Below are positions 48,555 to 60,699 of a stretch of DNA of 64,000 bases, piece after piece. Every line of letters begins with the position of its first letter. Positions within the stretch are counted from its first letter, which is position 1. The DNA comes from Allium sativum. Its lineage: Eukaryota > Streptophyta > Magnoliopsida > Asparagales > Amaryllidaceae. The stretch spans positions 572,678,577 to 572,742,576 of the forward strand of contig CM060915.1 of the NCBI GenBank assembly GCA_030737875.1, given 5' to 3'. The notes below the pieces were generated by a model, which saw only the letters and a list, made by a program, of their open reading frames with translations, did no database searches and was not told the origin of the DNA. A program made the translations under genes and the position numbers.

Positions 48555-50300
48555 AAATAGCTGTCAGGTGAGTGAATTTAGAATTATACCTTTAGAATAA
48601 TGGTATATTTACCGTTTACATTCCCTATTATTCTTAACATGTTAAATAACTATAAATTGTGGTAATTGTGTTATAATTTATTTTCTAGAATTTTAAGGAT
48701 ACACTGTTGTATAAAAATATATTTTGTTAATCTTCTGTTTGGATTAAAGATTACTGTAATACTGAAAATGTGGGATTTACAATAAATGTGAATATGTTAC
48801 TGATAGGTTGTATAACGACAAAATACATATAGCATAAATCAAATTATGGTGATAAGATAAAGAAAGTGCTTGATTAAAAGATTAGGTATAGGGTCTAATA
48901 ACACATTTGTGTGATTCGCTTGAACCAGTTCGCACATACGTAGGTGAAGAACCCAACGGGTAGATCATTGTGGTGTTTAGAGACATGAGAGGAGCATGCC
49001 CATTTGATTATTCTAGTTGATTTCTCTGTGGGATTGGAGCGAAGCACACGACTTTCGAGGGACGTGGTAGGGTACTCCGTGGTGGTCCTCCACTGTTGTA
49101 CATGCTCAAGCTATACTCGCAGAGATGGGGGTCTGTGCGATACCACCCAGTGAGTATACCTTGACTGCAACTGTAGACTTGGAAGTTAGAAGGATATGGC
49201 AGATGGCTTTGGGTGATTTAGTGATTGCCTCGGGAAGAGGCTGTGTCAGGACCAATACAGGATAGTAGTCATCGTGTACTTGTCATCGGCAGTCAGTGGG
49301 ATGCGGAAAGGCTAGTGCTAAACCAAGTTATCATCGATCGTTCACTATCGAGATGTTGATTGAGGGACACGTCAAATTAGATGACTAGATTGCTTACTAG
49401 GGGCACGTCACTTAGCTCTTGATGCGGTCTTTCGCTAGTTGAGGGAGGAGACTTGGTGGGACCATAGCCACTATGGAAAAGAAGACCATACCTAGGAATC
49501 TGTATTATAGGCCTCACGAGGCGGACCTTTACATGTAAGGAAAGCTCTCGGTCGAGTTCCGTGCATTCAGATGCTTCCCTATACGGGACTCGGTGTACAG
49601 CAGGTAGCATGTTCGTATGAGGGTCTAGGTACATGCACTGGGTGGTGTATTATAGAGGACAGGGAAGTACTCCGTGCTGAGGCTTGATTCGACTGAGGAG
49701 TTTGGATATAATGATGAGTATGCTTGTGTGGCATAGCAATGATGGTTCTGTGCGGTAACATGGCGTAATAATTTGGATTTTTGTACGTCGTTTGGTGTAG
49801 GATACACTTTTGTGGCAAGACGGGGAGACCATGCGATGAGAGTAACATAGGGAGTACCTTTATATGCTGGGGGTAGCTACATATATACTATATTAGGTTA
49901 GTCTACTGGGAAGTGGATGGGTACGACGTGAGTATAGAGCCTTGAGTGTTGTTAACCCAAACAACCTAATTAATAAGTAAACATAACTTAACGGTATATG
50001 TAGGGTTATTTCAGAATGTATAACTTGTCCAGTCACCAGAATTTTATGTTCTATCCCCTTCCTCATAGCAAACTCACAGGTTAGGTTTGTGGCAGAGGTA
50101 TGATAGCTTTGAATATTGGTTATACAATATTATCACTTTGGTAAGGTTGTATTTGATTATATTACATTTTATCCATTCCATTGCTAGATGTTTACTGAGC
50201 TTTGATATATTTATTATCTCAGTCTTTTATATAGGATAACAAACAAGCCGGCCCGAGCTTCGATAGATTGAGATTTTTGAAGAAAAAAAATTGTATGTTA
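48555..50300 (+). mobile_element. Probable right part of the gypsy LTR split by B4
   Basis: GCTGTCAGGTGAGTGAAT at the left and TTTACTGAGCTTTG...ATTATCTCAG near 50190-50225 resemble the 3' part of plant gypsy LTRs. The stretch is less AT-rich than its surroundings and has no recognisable coding sequence. It would continue the LTR that starts at 13963. The exact right end is not visible, and no second copy is present in the window, so this rests on position and general resemblance. Confidence 0.4.
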
Positions 50301-50929
50301 ATATTCAGGTTTTTACAAATTCAATCCCAGGTTGTATAGCCGAAGACCAATGCAAGCATACACTCATCCATCTCTTCCTAAAATACCCAATTCAAATATC
50401 CGTTTTAATCTTAAAATAGTCAAAAGTTTGAAGCCTCCCACCACTTCTTCCTCGTCCTCCTCGGTCTGAGGCCCTAGGCCACCACCTAGGCGGCCTATGC
50501 CCAGGGTTGGGCCTGCTACCATTACCCATTCTGTTTTATTTGTTCACCAACAAAATTTTGAAGACAACTTTGCATACTGCTTTAACAGAGCATAAATCCA
50601 GGAAATAGCAAAAATCATAGGCATTTCGACCTTAATTTTGGTGGATACAATTTCATATCAAAGACCACCACAAAATGCATAAAGAGAACAACATCATTAT
50701 ATGCTAAGGTACTCAAATTGTTTAGAGCAAACACAAATGATGTTTAGTACAATAAGTGATATAAGTCAATTGAATGTGTGCCAAAAGTTGATAAAAACAC
50801 ATAAAAATCTTTAAATATAAAGAACTAATTCTAAAACCTTTTATTGTAAATAATATGAACGACCCTTAGAAAAATCAATTTACAGTTTATTTATGCCTTG
50901 GTGGGTTTCCGTAGGGCTAGATCCTAATT
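50301..50929. other. No recognisable gene
   Basis: Unique-looking, moderately AT-rich sequence. The only notable point is a GC-rich patch near 50440-50520 with repeated CCTAGG motifs that can fold on itself. Confidence 0.4.
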
Positions 50930-51545
50930 TTGTTTAATTTTTTGTAATACTTAGCTAATTTATATAATCCTATTTATTATTTATATGTCTTGGTTAATTT
51001 AGTATTATTATTACAAACATAAATATTACTATTATTATATTTGATTTAGTTTTATTTTATATTTTTATATACTTAGTTATTTTCATAAAAATTAAGTAAT
51101 TTAGTTAAATTTTCGCATTACTTAATTAATTTTAATAAAATTATTAAATAATTATTAATTTGGGTTAACTTATTATTATTATAAATCTGATATAATAATA
51201 ATAATAATTACTATTATTATTGTTATAGAATATTTGGTTATATTTTTTTATATAATTTAGTTAATTTTTATATACTAAACTTCTTAATTTTTATTAAATT
51301 ATTTTACTTAGTTAAATTTTATAATTCTTAGTTAATTTTTATAAACATATTTAGTATTTATAAACTTTAGTTAACTTATTATTACTATTATTGACGTTTT
51401 AGTTATATCTTTTAGATTTACATGTTTAGTTAACTTTTATAAACTACACTTGTTAATTTTTATAGAAATTTGTTAACTTATTTAATTTCAATAAAACTTA
51501 GCTATTTTTTACAAACTTATTAAATATTTATAAACCTTAGCCATA
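50930..51545. repeat. Degenerate TTAGTTAATTTTTATAAA array
   Basis: About 600 bases built from repeats of CTTAGTTAATTTTTATAA interspersed with ATTATTATTA runs. No coding potential. Confidence 0.75.
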
Positions 51546-52992
51546 ATGTCGGCCCCTTAGGATCACTCTATTTATCTTTTTTAAACTTCTCTTTTCAGTT
51601 TCTCATGAAACATATATACACGCCTAATGTTGCTCATCATCATAATACATATTATGACTTAACATACAAGTAGAATTAAGAAAATATTCAAACCTGGTAT
51701 CAATTTCCATGTCCATTAGTTATGATATCTTTAATATGCACTTTCTTTTTAGTGCATCTTGGACGCTGAACATTGGTCATCTAATTTCATGGTAGTATTA
51801 TTATTAGGCATCAACAAATGCATTTTAGAAATTAAACTAGATTAGCAAACAACACGAGTATGAAACTACTAATTTATTTTAAAAGGGAAACCTGCTTTTG
51901 CTCGAACAACTCAGGTCCTTAGTTTGTCTTTCTGAAAGTTTTCATGGGCATGAGCTAACAAGAACATTATAGTAGCCAATAGGATACAAAACAAGAATAG
52001 TACATTAATGATCAACTATGATGGAAGAATTTAAAAGGGCACTTTCAAGCTATATATGCATACATACTTATATATATACATACATATACGTATATATTTA
52101 TATATATGAGGGTAATTTTCGCAGAACCAATGTACGATTCATGAATAGTGGTGTCATGGTTATAGCTAGCAGAAAACTTGTAAATCAACTATGATTGATC
52201 AAGATAATTTTCAATATACATTATAGAGAAATTTGCAATTTAAGCTAGGAACAAAACGTTGGAGCCGTAGAGGACTTAAGCTATGTAATTTTGTCCAAAA
52301 AATGGAGGCTGGGGGTCATACTTTTTCGTCATTTTATCTGTCATTAAACATAACTTTCACCTCCCATTTGTCAGATATTCATCCAGGAACATTTAACTTA
52401 GCACCCAATCTTGCTACAACAAAGCAATAGCCACTTCTTCTTAATTGTCTCTGCATAAAATAATTTATGTAAAATAGAGTTATTGGAGAGGATATATTTA
52501 CACACTTACATATTTAGAACCATATATAACCTAAATGATTATTTGTTGGCACCTCCATCCTAGCTTTACTTTCAAGAACAAACTGCTTGAACTGTTGTTG
52601 ATGTGTAAATTGCACATCCTAAAGAATGTAGTTCATCTGGACCAAAAACATGAGTTCTCAGAAGATGAAAAGTGTATTTATTATCAAATCTAGATTTGTT
52701 TTAAAACATTTTTATTGTGATAACACTCTGTAACGTAGTCATTATGAGCTTTGCACAAAAACTGATATTAAAATCCCTCAATCTAAATTATAAGTATGAC
52801 CGCTTTTGAAATTGCATGTTGATGAAAAATGGAATGTTCATTGAAACATTACGATTTTTGGGTAGGATAAATGTAATAAATATTAATTCATACTTGCAAG
52901 TTTCATCATAATTGAATTTGAAAATATAGTGGCAATATTATGATAGGCCAATTATCTTTTCTTGTAAAAGATGCAAGCAATTAATATAAAAA
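51546..52992 (-). other. Unassigned stretch with weak minus-strand exon-like pieces
   Basis: No intact gene. On the minus strand a readable piece near 52545-52610 contains FKQFVLESKARMEVPTNNH. A second follows after an acceptor-like TTATGCAG near 52455 and reads RRSGYCFVVARLGAKLNVPG before a stop. I do not recognise these peptides. They may be remnants of a host gene or chance. The plus-strand frame at 52233-52430 overlaps them. Confidence 0.25.
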
Positions 52993-53010
52993 CACTACAA
53001 CAAAAACACC
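52993..53010 (+). repeat. CACTA-2 terminal inverted repeat, left
   Basis: CACTACAACAAAAACACC, matching the right end for 15 bases before the first mismatch. Confidence 0.9.
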
Positions 53011-53220
53011 CTTTCACAACGGGTAAAAACAATTGTAGTAAGTCTATTACAACTGGTACGCGCCAGTCGTTATATCCACAGTTGTAATAGCATCAGACTT
53101 TTATATGACACTTTTTGGCAGTTGTCGAAATTATTTTTTACAACTGCTTTTGGCAGTTATAAAAGGCTTTATTACAACTGTTTTACTTGTTGTGCTAAAT
53201 TCTACTGCAAATGTTTCTTC
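53011..53220. repeat. CACTA-2 left subterminal repeats
   Basis: Repeated TACAACTG, GCAGTTGT and ACAACTGTTTT motifs in both orientations over about 200 bases. They are likely transposase-binding sites by analogy with other CACTA elements. Confidence 0.75.
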
Positions 53221-53666
53221 CCTATTGTTAAATAAATGCAAAATTATAAAAAATGTCTAAATACATTTTGCGAAATAGATTAGCATAAACAATATGATTA
53301 AATTAACAATATGTCATAAATAAACTATATAACAAACCATTGCAACCCATAAATAACTATGAAAAGAAAACTACGAAAATTCAATTTAAACGACATTCTT
53401 TACTACAATACTACAACTTTTTTTAACAAATTACATTGAATTTAGGCAAACAAACAAGAAAAAAATACTCGTTGACATATGAGCGTCTAAAGTACTTGCA
53501 CAGAAATACACCCATCGATGAACATATGGACTTCTCATGGCTCCTTGTGCTTGATCTAATTCGAAGTCGTGAACCTCTTTTTCAAAATGGCAGACATTTT
53601 TTGAGTTCTCAATTTGATATAAAGGTGCAAAAACTTATCAACCAAGGAATGAAATAATCTGCAAAC

Positions 53667-53813
53667 CTAACCAGGTACAAATGTTGGACCATTTTCATAG
53701 CCTTCGCTACCACCAGCAGAAAAAGAAGTAGCTGTTTCTTCTGTCATTCCTGGAATTGAAGTTTGCTCAATGAAAGCCGAAAGTTGGCAAGCATAAGAAC
53801 AAGTCCAATGCAT
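53667..53813 (-). pseudogene. Exon-like piece 2 in CACTA-2 (possible 3' end of a captured gene)
   Basis: The minus strand is open for 48 codons and ends in TAG at 53667. It includes QLSAFIEQTSIPGMTEE, followed by a Ser/Gly-rich end FSAGGSEGYENGPTFVPG. The composition is protein-like and unlike the surrounding AT-rich frames. I do not recognise the family. It is on the same strand as, and downstream of, the piece at 54244-54628, consistent with the last exon of one gene. Confidence 0.4.
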
Positions 53814-54162
53814 ACTTTTTAAATATGCTTATAACTAGCGTTTATGTCTTGAAATGTGGTGTCAGTTTTTCCACAAAGTAAATGAAATTGTTGGTTTAGC
53901 TTTTGAAAAAGTTATGAAATCCTTCTTGCACACGGTCAATCATCACATCCCTCAGTTTTCTTTACCAACTTCAGGTCATCTATGAGAAGCTTACTGAATT
54001 CTCATAAGACATCCATGCTTCCTTGAATTACACATTTTTTGCTGCTCTCCAAGGTAATCTACAAGGGAGACTACTGTAACTCACCCTTGTGTCCCGATTG
54101 AACTTTAAGTGATTCTGAAACTTCAACCAAAAGATGAGAGAACGCAATATACATACATATAA

Positions 54163-54167
54163 ATACA

Positions 54168-54216
<49 letters not shown>

Positions 54217-54233
54217 TTGTGTGTGTGTGTGTA
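54163..54233. repeat. Compound microsatellite (ATAC)n(TA)n(TG)n
   Basis: A run of CATA units passes into TATATA and then GTGTGT. Confidence 0.95.
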
Positions 54234-54243
54234 TTGTTTAACG

Positions 54244-54628
54244 ATGGCGCTTGCAGCCTCTAAAGAATAAACAGGAAGACCTTCTTGGGCCAAAACCTCT
54301 TCCATCACATTTGCATCTTCCTATATGCCTCTCAACATCATCAGCAAATCTGTTGATGACCTATTTTTCTCAGTCTGCTGTTGTATAGTTCCATAATGCT
54401 CGGAAAAGAGGTCTGTGCAATTATAATAAGTCGTCATTCAGAGTTGGGAAAAATGATAAGACATTCACGAATTATCTTCGAAATTACACCAATGCAGACC
54501 AAATCTTCATTAACATTAGGTGATGCACTAGAAAGCAGGTCAATCACCGATGGTTTGATGTCATTCAAATCCAATGCATTAGATTCCTTTTGAAACTTCA
54601 CAAGATAATCTTCTAACTTTTTGAGCAA
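54244..54628 (-). pseudogene. Exon-like piece 1 in CACTA-2 (captured gene fragment)
   Basis: The minus strand reads LKKLEDYLVKFQKESNALDL and later LLSSASPNVNEDLVCIG. It is open for 64 codons to 54434. A frame change leads to LFSEHYGTIQQQTEKNRSS and, after one stop, EEVLAQEGLPVYSLEAAS (to about 54244). The helical, charged character with a shared strand suggests a fragment of a real gene, perhaps a coiled-coil protein. A further readable stretch, near 53850-53935 and rich in stops, includes KLNQQFHLLCGKTDTTFQDI. The source gene is unknown. Confidence 0.45.
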
Positions 54629-56179
54629 CTCCCCCCACCTCCTCGAGTTAAAGACATAAACTATAACTCAAAGTCATAAACCATAGTGACACAGTACCTC
54701 CCCGCCTTTGTCTGCCACCATTCCGCTTCATCACACTTTCCTCTTCCACATTTTGATGCTTCTTCCACATGTCTGAAGCAAACCGAAATAGTAATCAACC
54801 ATCTTCACGATCCTTCTGCGACTAAACCTCATCCTCTCTCCTTTATTTCATCATCCAAACTTCCAGCAGCCGTGTAAAATATATTAGAGCCCATGCATCG
54901 TCAACTGAGCATCATCATCATTTAAAGAATCGTTCTTCTTAGCTTCTACTTTCTATTATAACTCAACGACTGCCTCCCCAAATCAATTTCCTACAACCAC
55001 AAGATTTGATGTCTTCATCACCTTTGTAATCGCCATGAGCAACCCCACCTTCATCGGCTACCTCTGACCACATCTCTTCAAATCGATATGACATGATTCA
55101 GTTAGCAAACCTGAAGTGAAGCCGAACCCAATAGTCTAGATTCAGACTCGAATTGAACCGATAAACGAATTGAACATGACATAAAATGGAACATGAATCG
55201 ATTGTTTTTTTACTGCAATGATCATTTTTTTAGGCTTGAGAAATTGGATGAATGGTTTGAAGTGAAGAATTTATTGCCTGGGAATAAAGTAGGAGGCGAC
55301 TTATTTTTTTGGATTTAGGGAATTGGAATGGGCGAATAAATAGAGGCATCATACTTGATTATTTAACGGAGGAGCTGGGGAATTGGAATAATCGAACATA
55401 TGAGCATGAGCAACAAAAAAAAATTGTTACGGAGGGAAAACGATCATTTAGAGCCAAATTTCCATTAAAAGAAGCAGCGCAAAAAATTTAGTTCAGAGGG
55501 AAAATTTGAATTTGTTCCTAATTTTCACTTTAGGGGTAAAACATTGGGTAAGAGTCAAATTTCTGCTAATAAAATTGAAAAAAATACAAGTACACAAAAA
55601 TAAAACATGTTACTAAGGAAGATCCTCAAATGAATATAGAAGTAACAATTTGCAACATAATTTTTACATTTCTCATATTTTGAAGTTTTTAACATTTATG
55701 AGTTTCCTTAAATTTGAAGATTATATTTAGTTTAAGTTTTTTTTTAAGTTTACTTTTTTCGGTTTTATGAAAGATTCAAAATTTTATGAATATTTAAAAA
55801 CTTATTTTAACAAATTTCAAAATACCTAAAATTATAAAATATAAACAACAATTATAATTAGAAAATAAGAAATAATAAATTAGGATTAACAGGAGAAAAT
55901 TAGTTACTAATTTTGATTATTTACAATCAATTATTAACTATTACATTTTAGTTATAATTATTAACTATTACATTTTAGTTATAATTAATTTAATATTATT
56001 TATTGAAAGTTAATTATTATGTAGGTATTACCATTTCCTAAAAAATGTTAGTAATAATTAGAAACCAATTTCAATTTATTAGTTATTAATTATTAATAAT
56101 AGATAGCAATTATTGATTTGTAAGCTTATTTTTAAACAATGATTGTTAATTATTTAAAAAAAAATCCTTTTCAACCAAT

Positions 56180-56480
56180 AAAAATTGCTGTAAGAGATAT
56201 CTATTATAACTAGCAAAAAAGAGGAGTTGTTAAAAACAGTCGTCTTTTACCACTGGTAAAAAGAATTGTAATTGACACTATGACAACTGATTAAAAAAAG
56301 TTGTCAGAAATAAGTATCTATTACAACAGGCGGAAAGTAACAGTTGTAATAGATATTTATTACAACTTAACAATAAAAGAGTTGTTGAAATCATTTCATT
56401 ATAACTTTTTGAACAAAATAGTTGTGAAAAACCTCCACTACAACTGTCATTTTGTGACAGTTATAAAATTACAGTTGGGA
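56180..56480. repeat. CACTA-2 right subterminal repeats
   Basis: Many TACAACTG, CAGTTGT and TTATAACT motifs in both orientations, mirroring the left side. Confidence 0.75.
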
Positions 56481-56483
56481 AAG

Positions 56484-56501
56484 TGAGTTTTTGTTGTAGT
56501 G
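56484..56501 (-). repeat. CACTA-2 terminal inverted repeat, right
   Basis: The plus strand ends GTGAGTTTTTGTTGTAGTG, the inverse of the left terminus. Confidence 0.9.
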
Positions 56502-56710
56502 AACAAATAAAGAAATAAATAATTCTTCCATGTAAAAATAAAAGGCATAGGATAATGATTTTTATTGAGTTAAAAACTGTAAAAGTGTTAGATTTTTTTC
56601 TGGCGATGAAGCCAAATTCAAATTTACAAATAATAGATACGAGATAATCGATAAGTAGGCCATTCAGACTAAATTAGATATCAGGTTTATATGGGTAATC
56701 CAATTTCACG

Positions 56711-56769
<59 letters not shown>

Positions 56770-57310
56770 ATATTCATCATATATAATAAGGAAAAATCTA
56801 GTGAAACTATTGGACTATGAATTGACCATAAAACACATGAATGTGTATATAATAACTAATGCACTATTGTTGATCAAAGTACAAAATTCAAACTTCAGAT
56901 TGCCAATTCTGGAACAATAATGCAATTATAGCATGAAGAATGTATATTGCACCTTAATTAAACCACGTCTTGATTTAGTGAAATTTTCGTTTATAACAGT
57001 TTCATGAAGTGATGCAATAATGAGTCAAATATAAATAGTGTTTTATCTATTGCTTAAATTTTAAATTAGGAACCATTTTCTGCTTATGTGATACTCAAAT
57101 CAAGGTTGACAATCTCTAAACCTTGAAACATAATTTTCCATAAAAATATTTCAAAATCTATATTACAATTATTCACAATGATCACATAAATAAGTATATG
57201 GCTACACACATAAACATAGAATATCCAAAACGGAGCTGTAGAGTTAAAATTTGAAAACATATTGTGTAGTGGAGATAATATCCAACTATTACAAATTAAA
57301 GATGATTACT
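56502..57310. other. No recognisable gene; (AT)n microsatellite
   Basis: AT-rich sequence with a pure (AT) run at 56714-56765. Nothing else recognised. Confidence 0.6.
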
Positions 57311-57640
57311 AATGGAAAGTCACATCTTTATGGAATGAACGCTGGATCAATCATACGTCCATGATGGACTTGCTAGGACGTAATAAAGTTAGCTTCGTTG
57401 CTCAACCTAGCTTAATGGTTAACATTATTATCAATCAGGATGTTGTACACCCTCATATATTACCGTCAAATAGAGAACTTAGTAATAAAATTAATAACAA
57501 TATGTTGGCTGCTGACTATGAATCTGATTGCTGGCAAATATTAGACTCAAGATTTTTGAACTTTCAGTCAGTTTGGACTTTGGAATAAAGTTCGCAAATC
57601 CCATCTTACTCAAATTTTGGGGAAAGCCTGTTTCGCATTA
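57311..57640 (+). pseudogene. Possible LINE (zf-RVT region) remnant
   Basis: The plus strand reads WNERWINHTSMMDLLG, and later SDCWQILDSRFLNFQSVW. This order (WxxxW near a short Leu motif, then DxxxW followed by F..SxW) resembles the region after reverse transcriptase in plant LINE polyproteins. A 75-codon frame (57361-57588) covers most of it and a frameshift seems to follow. The similarity is weak and from memory only. Confidence 0.25.
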
Positions 57641-58479
57641 TACTTTAGCTAAGAAAATAAGTTTAACAACATTTAAAACTTATTTGGATTGACCACTAAC
57701 TAAAGATATATAGATACATCCTCAGAATAACGACGGGCGTTTGTCAATTTTTAGGGACCTGTATAACATGTAACTCCTCTGAAGCTTTATGTGTCGATTT
57801 AACTATCTTAATGACATGCAATACACTGCATTTCGGTTAAAACTAAAAGTTCAATCAACTAATATTCTACGAAATAACTCGCTTCACTTGAACATCAATG
57901 AATTCGTAAACAGATATCAGGTACTAAACAATATTCATCCATACAGTGCAATCAAAAATCGGGAGAACCCAAATGAGTAGCAATCAAAATAGACCAAAAC
58001 TCATGAATCAAGATCCACCAAAAAAGAGTCGCACCATAATATTACCAAATCTAAAAAGTGAAACTGTAGATTACTAATGCAAGTTGATCCAACTGGAAAA
58101 AGACAAACGAAATATCACCAAATGAGAAACATGTAAAGGGGGTTAGGGCTTGAGCGATCTGGATGTTGCTGGTTGAATTAAGGGGTGAACAAGGTTCCAT
58201 TAGAAATTCATGTAGATTTAGGATTTTAATTAGGTTTAGAGAGGATGGTAAGTTCAGTGGTTTACTTTGTCTATCGAAGTGAAAAAATGAAAATGCGGCG
58301 GCAAGGTAATCACGTAGTGAAAAAAATCTCAAAATGAAGTATATTAATTTAGCGTTTAGATTTATGATTTTTAGTTTACTAAATATTTTAGAGAATTCTG
58401 AATAGAAACATTGTCCATTATTCTGGTGAAAAGCATATTTTCTTATAGTGCCAAAGGCTTAGGATTAACAATGATGGTG
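57641..58479. other. No recognisable gene
   Basis: Short open frames at 57789-57980 (plus) and 58051-58332 (minus) have no recognisable motif. Confidence 0.5.
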
Positions 58480-58599
58480 TTATAATTACCATTAGAGAGG
58501 GAGACCATCATTCCGACCGCTCACGGTTGGACTCTTGTAATGCTCTAGGAACTGGTACTCAATCTACTACCCGATAACCTATGCCTGTCTCTACTTATA

Positions 58600-59819
58600 A
58601 CTTGGGACCTGCGTTTAGAATGACTGCCCATGCCCAAGTTACTTCCAGGCCACCTCCGTGCAAACAAAGGGTGGAGATTGTTGATTTTCATAAATGAATG
58701 AAGATGTCCATAAAAGGGGGCATCCTAGGCCTCACACCCTAGAATTGGATCACGAAAACTAGAATCCAGTGGAGATACAACCTCTGGTTCTCACAAACAT
58801 GGTTCATAGGATTGTGAGGAAATTGCGAGGGCACTTCACCGATGATTCGGAATCCAGTTCAAGACGTGAGCCCTTCACCAAGGTTGTCCTCAATGTTGAT
58901 GTCCACAACTATTCAACATGCCATAATTTATGGTTTACTCATGGAAGACTGATCCCCGTAACTTTATAAATCTATATGAATGGCATGTGGATTTCAGTCA
59001 TGCCACAGAGGCGGTGAAATGTAAATTCTTCCCCGTCTTCCTTGATGTCATGGCTCTGCTATGAACCGATCGATTCCTGTCGAGAACCATATCAACTTTT
59101 GATGAGTTCGCCAGGGAGTTGATTAAGAAATTCAGGATGTATGTCACAAGGCCTAAAGACATCCTGACCATCTCAAACTTTATCAGGGCACTGGGGAAAC
59201 TCTTAATAGCTACCTCAAAAGATTCAATAGTGCCCTGTTAGAAGTAGAAGATCCATAACCCCACACTGTCCTTGTTCATCTTGCTAAGGGTGTTTTGCTA
59301 AATTATAAATTCGAGGCCGGCATTGATAGAAAACGACCTAAGTCATTGGAGATTTTCTATGAGAAAGAAAATCAGCTATGGTGCCAGGAAGAAGCACGAG
59401 GGAATAGAGCTGCTCGTTGCGGCCATCCCCATAACCCGCATCAGGGCGCTGCACATGATAGTTTCATGGCTATACAAATTGGAGAATGCTCCGAGAAGGG
59501 AAAAGGGATTACCCAATTCAAGCACAAACCAAATAATGACAAGCCTAAGAGCCACAATCAAGAGGAGTGTAAAAAGCGTGGCATCTTTCCTTCTAACAAG
59601 GTCTACACTCCATTGAGTGCTCAGTTCGAGACAATATACCTCGAGACTTGTAACACAATGAAGTACAAGAAGCTGGCATTGAGAGAATCTACTAATAGGG
59701 GGAAGAACTTTGGAAAATGTTGCAGATTCCACAATATGTTTGTCCATAACACTAATGACGGTCGCCACCTTCTATATACAATCGAAAAGTTTATCTGTGA
59801 AAAGCATCTTGAATAGTAC
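58600..59819 (+). pseudogene. Tat-type gag remnant
   Basis: After a degraded N-terminal part (58600-59190), the stretch LNSYLKRFNSALLEVEDP (about 59195-59260) matches the conserved Tat gag motif LRDYVKRFNEA..EVEDP. The 173-codon frame 59295-59816 follows and includes KRPKSLEIFYEKENQL and, near its end, CRFHNMFVHNTNDGRHL. The latter is like the CRFHRDHGHDTEDC..L knuckle segment of Tat gag, but the His/Cys pattern is damaged. The product would be the capsid-like protein of the element. Several stops and frame changes make it non-functional. Confidence 0.75.
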
Positions 59820-60039
59820 ATTTAGAACCCTTCTCCAAAGGAAGCATCCATGGGCCGTTCAATGCCCCCACCTCCTCAAATCCAAGCAATACCTAAGCTG
59901 TCTAATCCTAGACCCGCTCAAAAGGATATTATGATTAACATTATCTGCAGTGCTCCACATCAGACGAGATAGTCCCAAATAAATTGCAGAAGACCATGAG
60001 AGATGACATCATCTTCAAGGAACAAGATTCCATTACGGT

Positions 60040-60695
60040 TGTGCCCCATCTGTTGATCCACTTGTCATCTTGACCTACATAGGCCTGACCTAGTCAAAAA
60101 GATCCACGTCGACTCATACAGTTCCATGAACGTAATCTTTAAGATGACCTACGATCAAATAAAACTTGAGGCCAAAGAGTTGAAGCCCTGCCATACCACA
60201 GCTCGCGGCTCAGCAAACTAGCTAGTCAGATTTGTTGAACTGTCGGTACAACTCGAAGATAGGGATAAAAGCCGAGTCAGAATCCTCACCTTCGCAGTCA
60301 TTGACATAACTTCTTCATACAACGTCTTTCTAGGGTGTCCAGCCCTCGTGGAATTCCAAATCTACATGGCACCCTAGTGGATACTCATCAAGTTACCAAT
60401 TGAGAACGGGATTGGAATTATTCAAGGTGACCAAGCCATTGCAAGAGTCTGCTATCTCCCGGAATGGAAAGACGTGGTTTATCGGGATAAGGGCAAAGGT
60501 GTAGAGATGACCCTCTGCACAAAAGTCTTAATTCCTAATAGCCAGCAAGGTCTGATTCATGGCTCAGACGCCAAATCTATCTTTCCCAAGAACTTGATCC
60601 ATGGAAGGACGAAGAGTCATAATATGAAAGGTCTACTCCGATGGTGCCCATCGTCGACGTTCCGATCAACCTCGCTGACCTGTCTCGAGTCTTGA
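60040..60695 (+). pseudogene. Protease remnant of the Tat element
   Basis: The active-site region reads HVDSYSSMNVIF (60105-60140), where active proteases of this lineage read VDSGSS..ILF. The catalytic DSG is therefore DSY. Downstream SSYNVFLGCPALVEF (about 60313-60357) matches the conserved YNVILGRPWL segment. The frame continues in 60474-60695 (VVYRDKGKGVEM...). An in-frame stop near 60220 and others interrupt it. Confidence 0.75.
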
Positions 60696-60699
60696 TGAT

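Larger units (their letters stand above)
52993..56501. mobile_element. CACTA-2, complete 3.5-kb non-autonomous element
   Basis: The terminal inverted repeats are CACTACAACAAAAACACCC at 52993 and, read inward from 56501, CACTACAACAAAAACTCAC. Both ends carry many short ACAACTG/CAGTTGT motifs in alternating orientation, typical CACTA subterminal repeats. No transposase (TNP2-like) domain is visible, so it probably moves with help. It carries exon-like pieces on the minus strand. The flanking three bases are AAA on the left and AAC on the right, a duplication with one change. It belongs to a different family from CACTA-1. Confidence 0.85.

Noticed and set aside
49377..49848. Several overlapping minus-strand frames in a GC-richer stretch
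   Set aside because: No frame has protein-like motifs. The openness reflects local base composition in a probable LTR.
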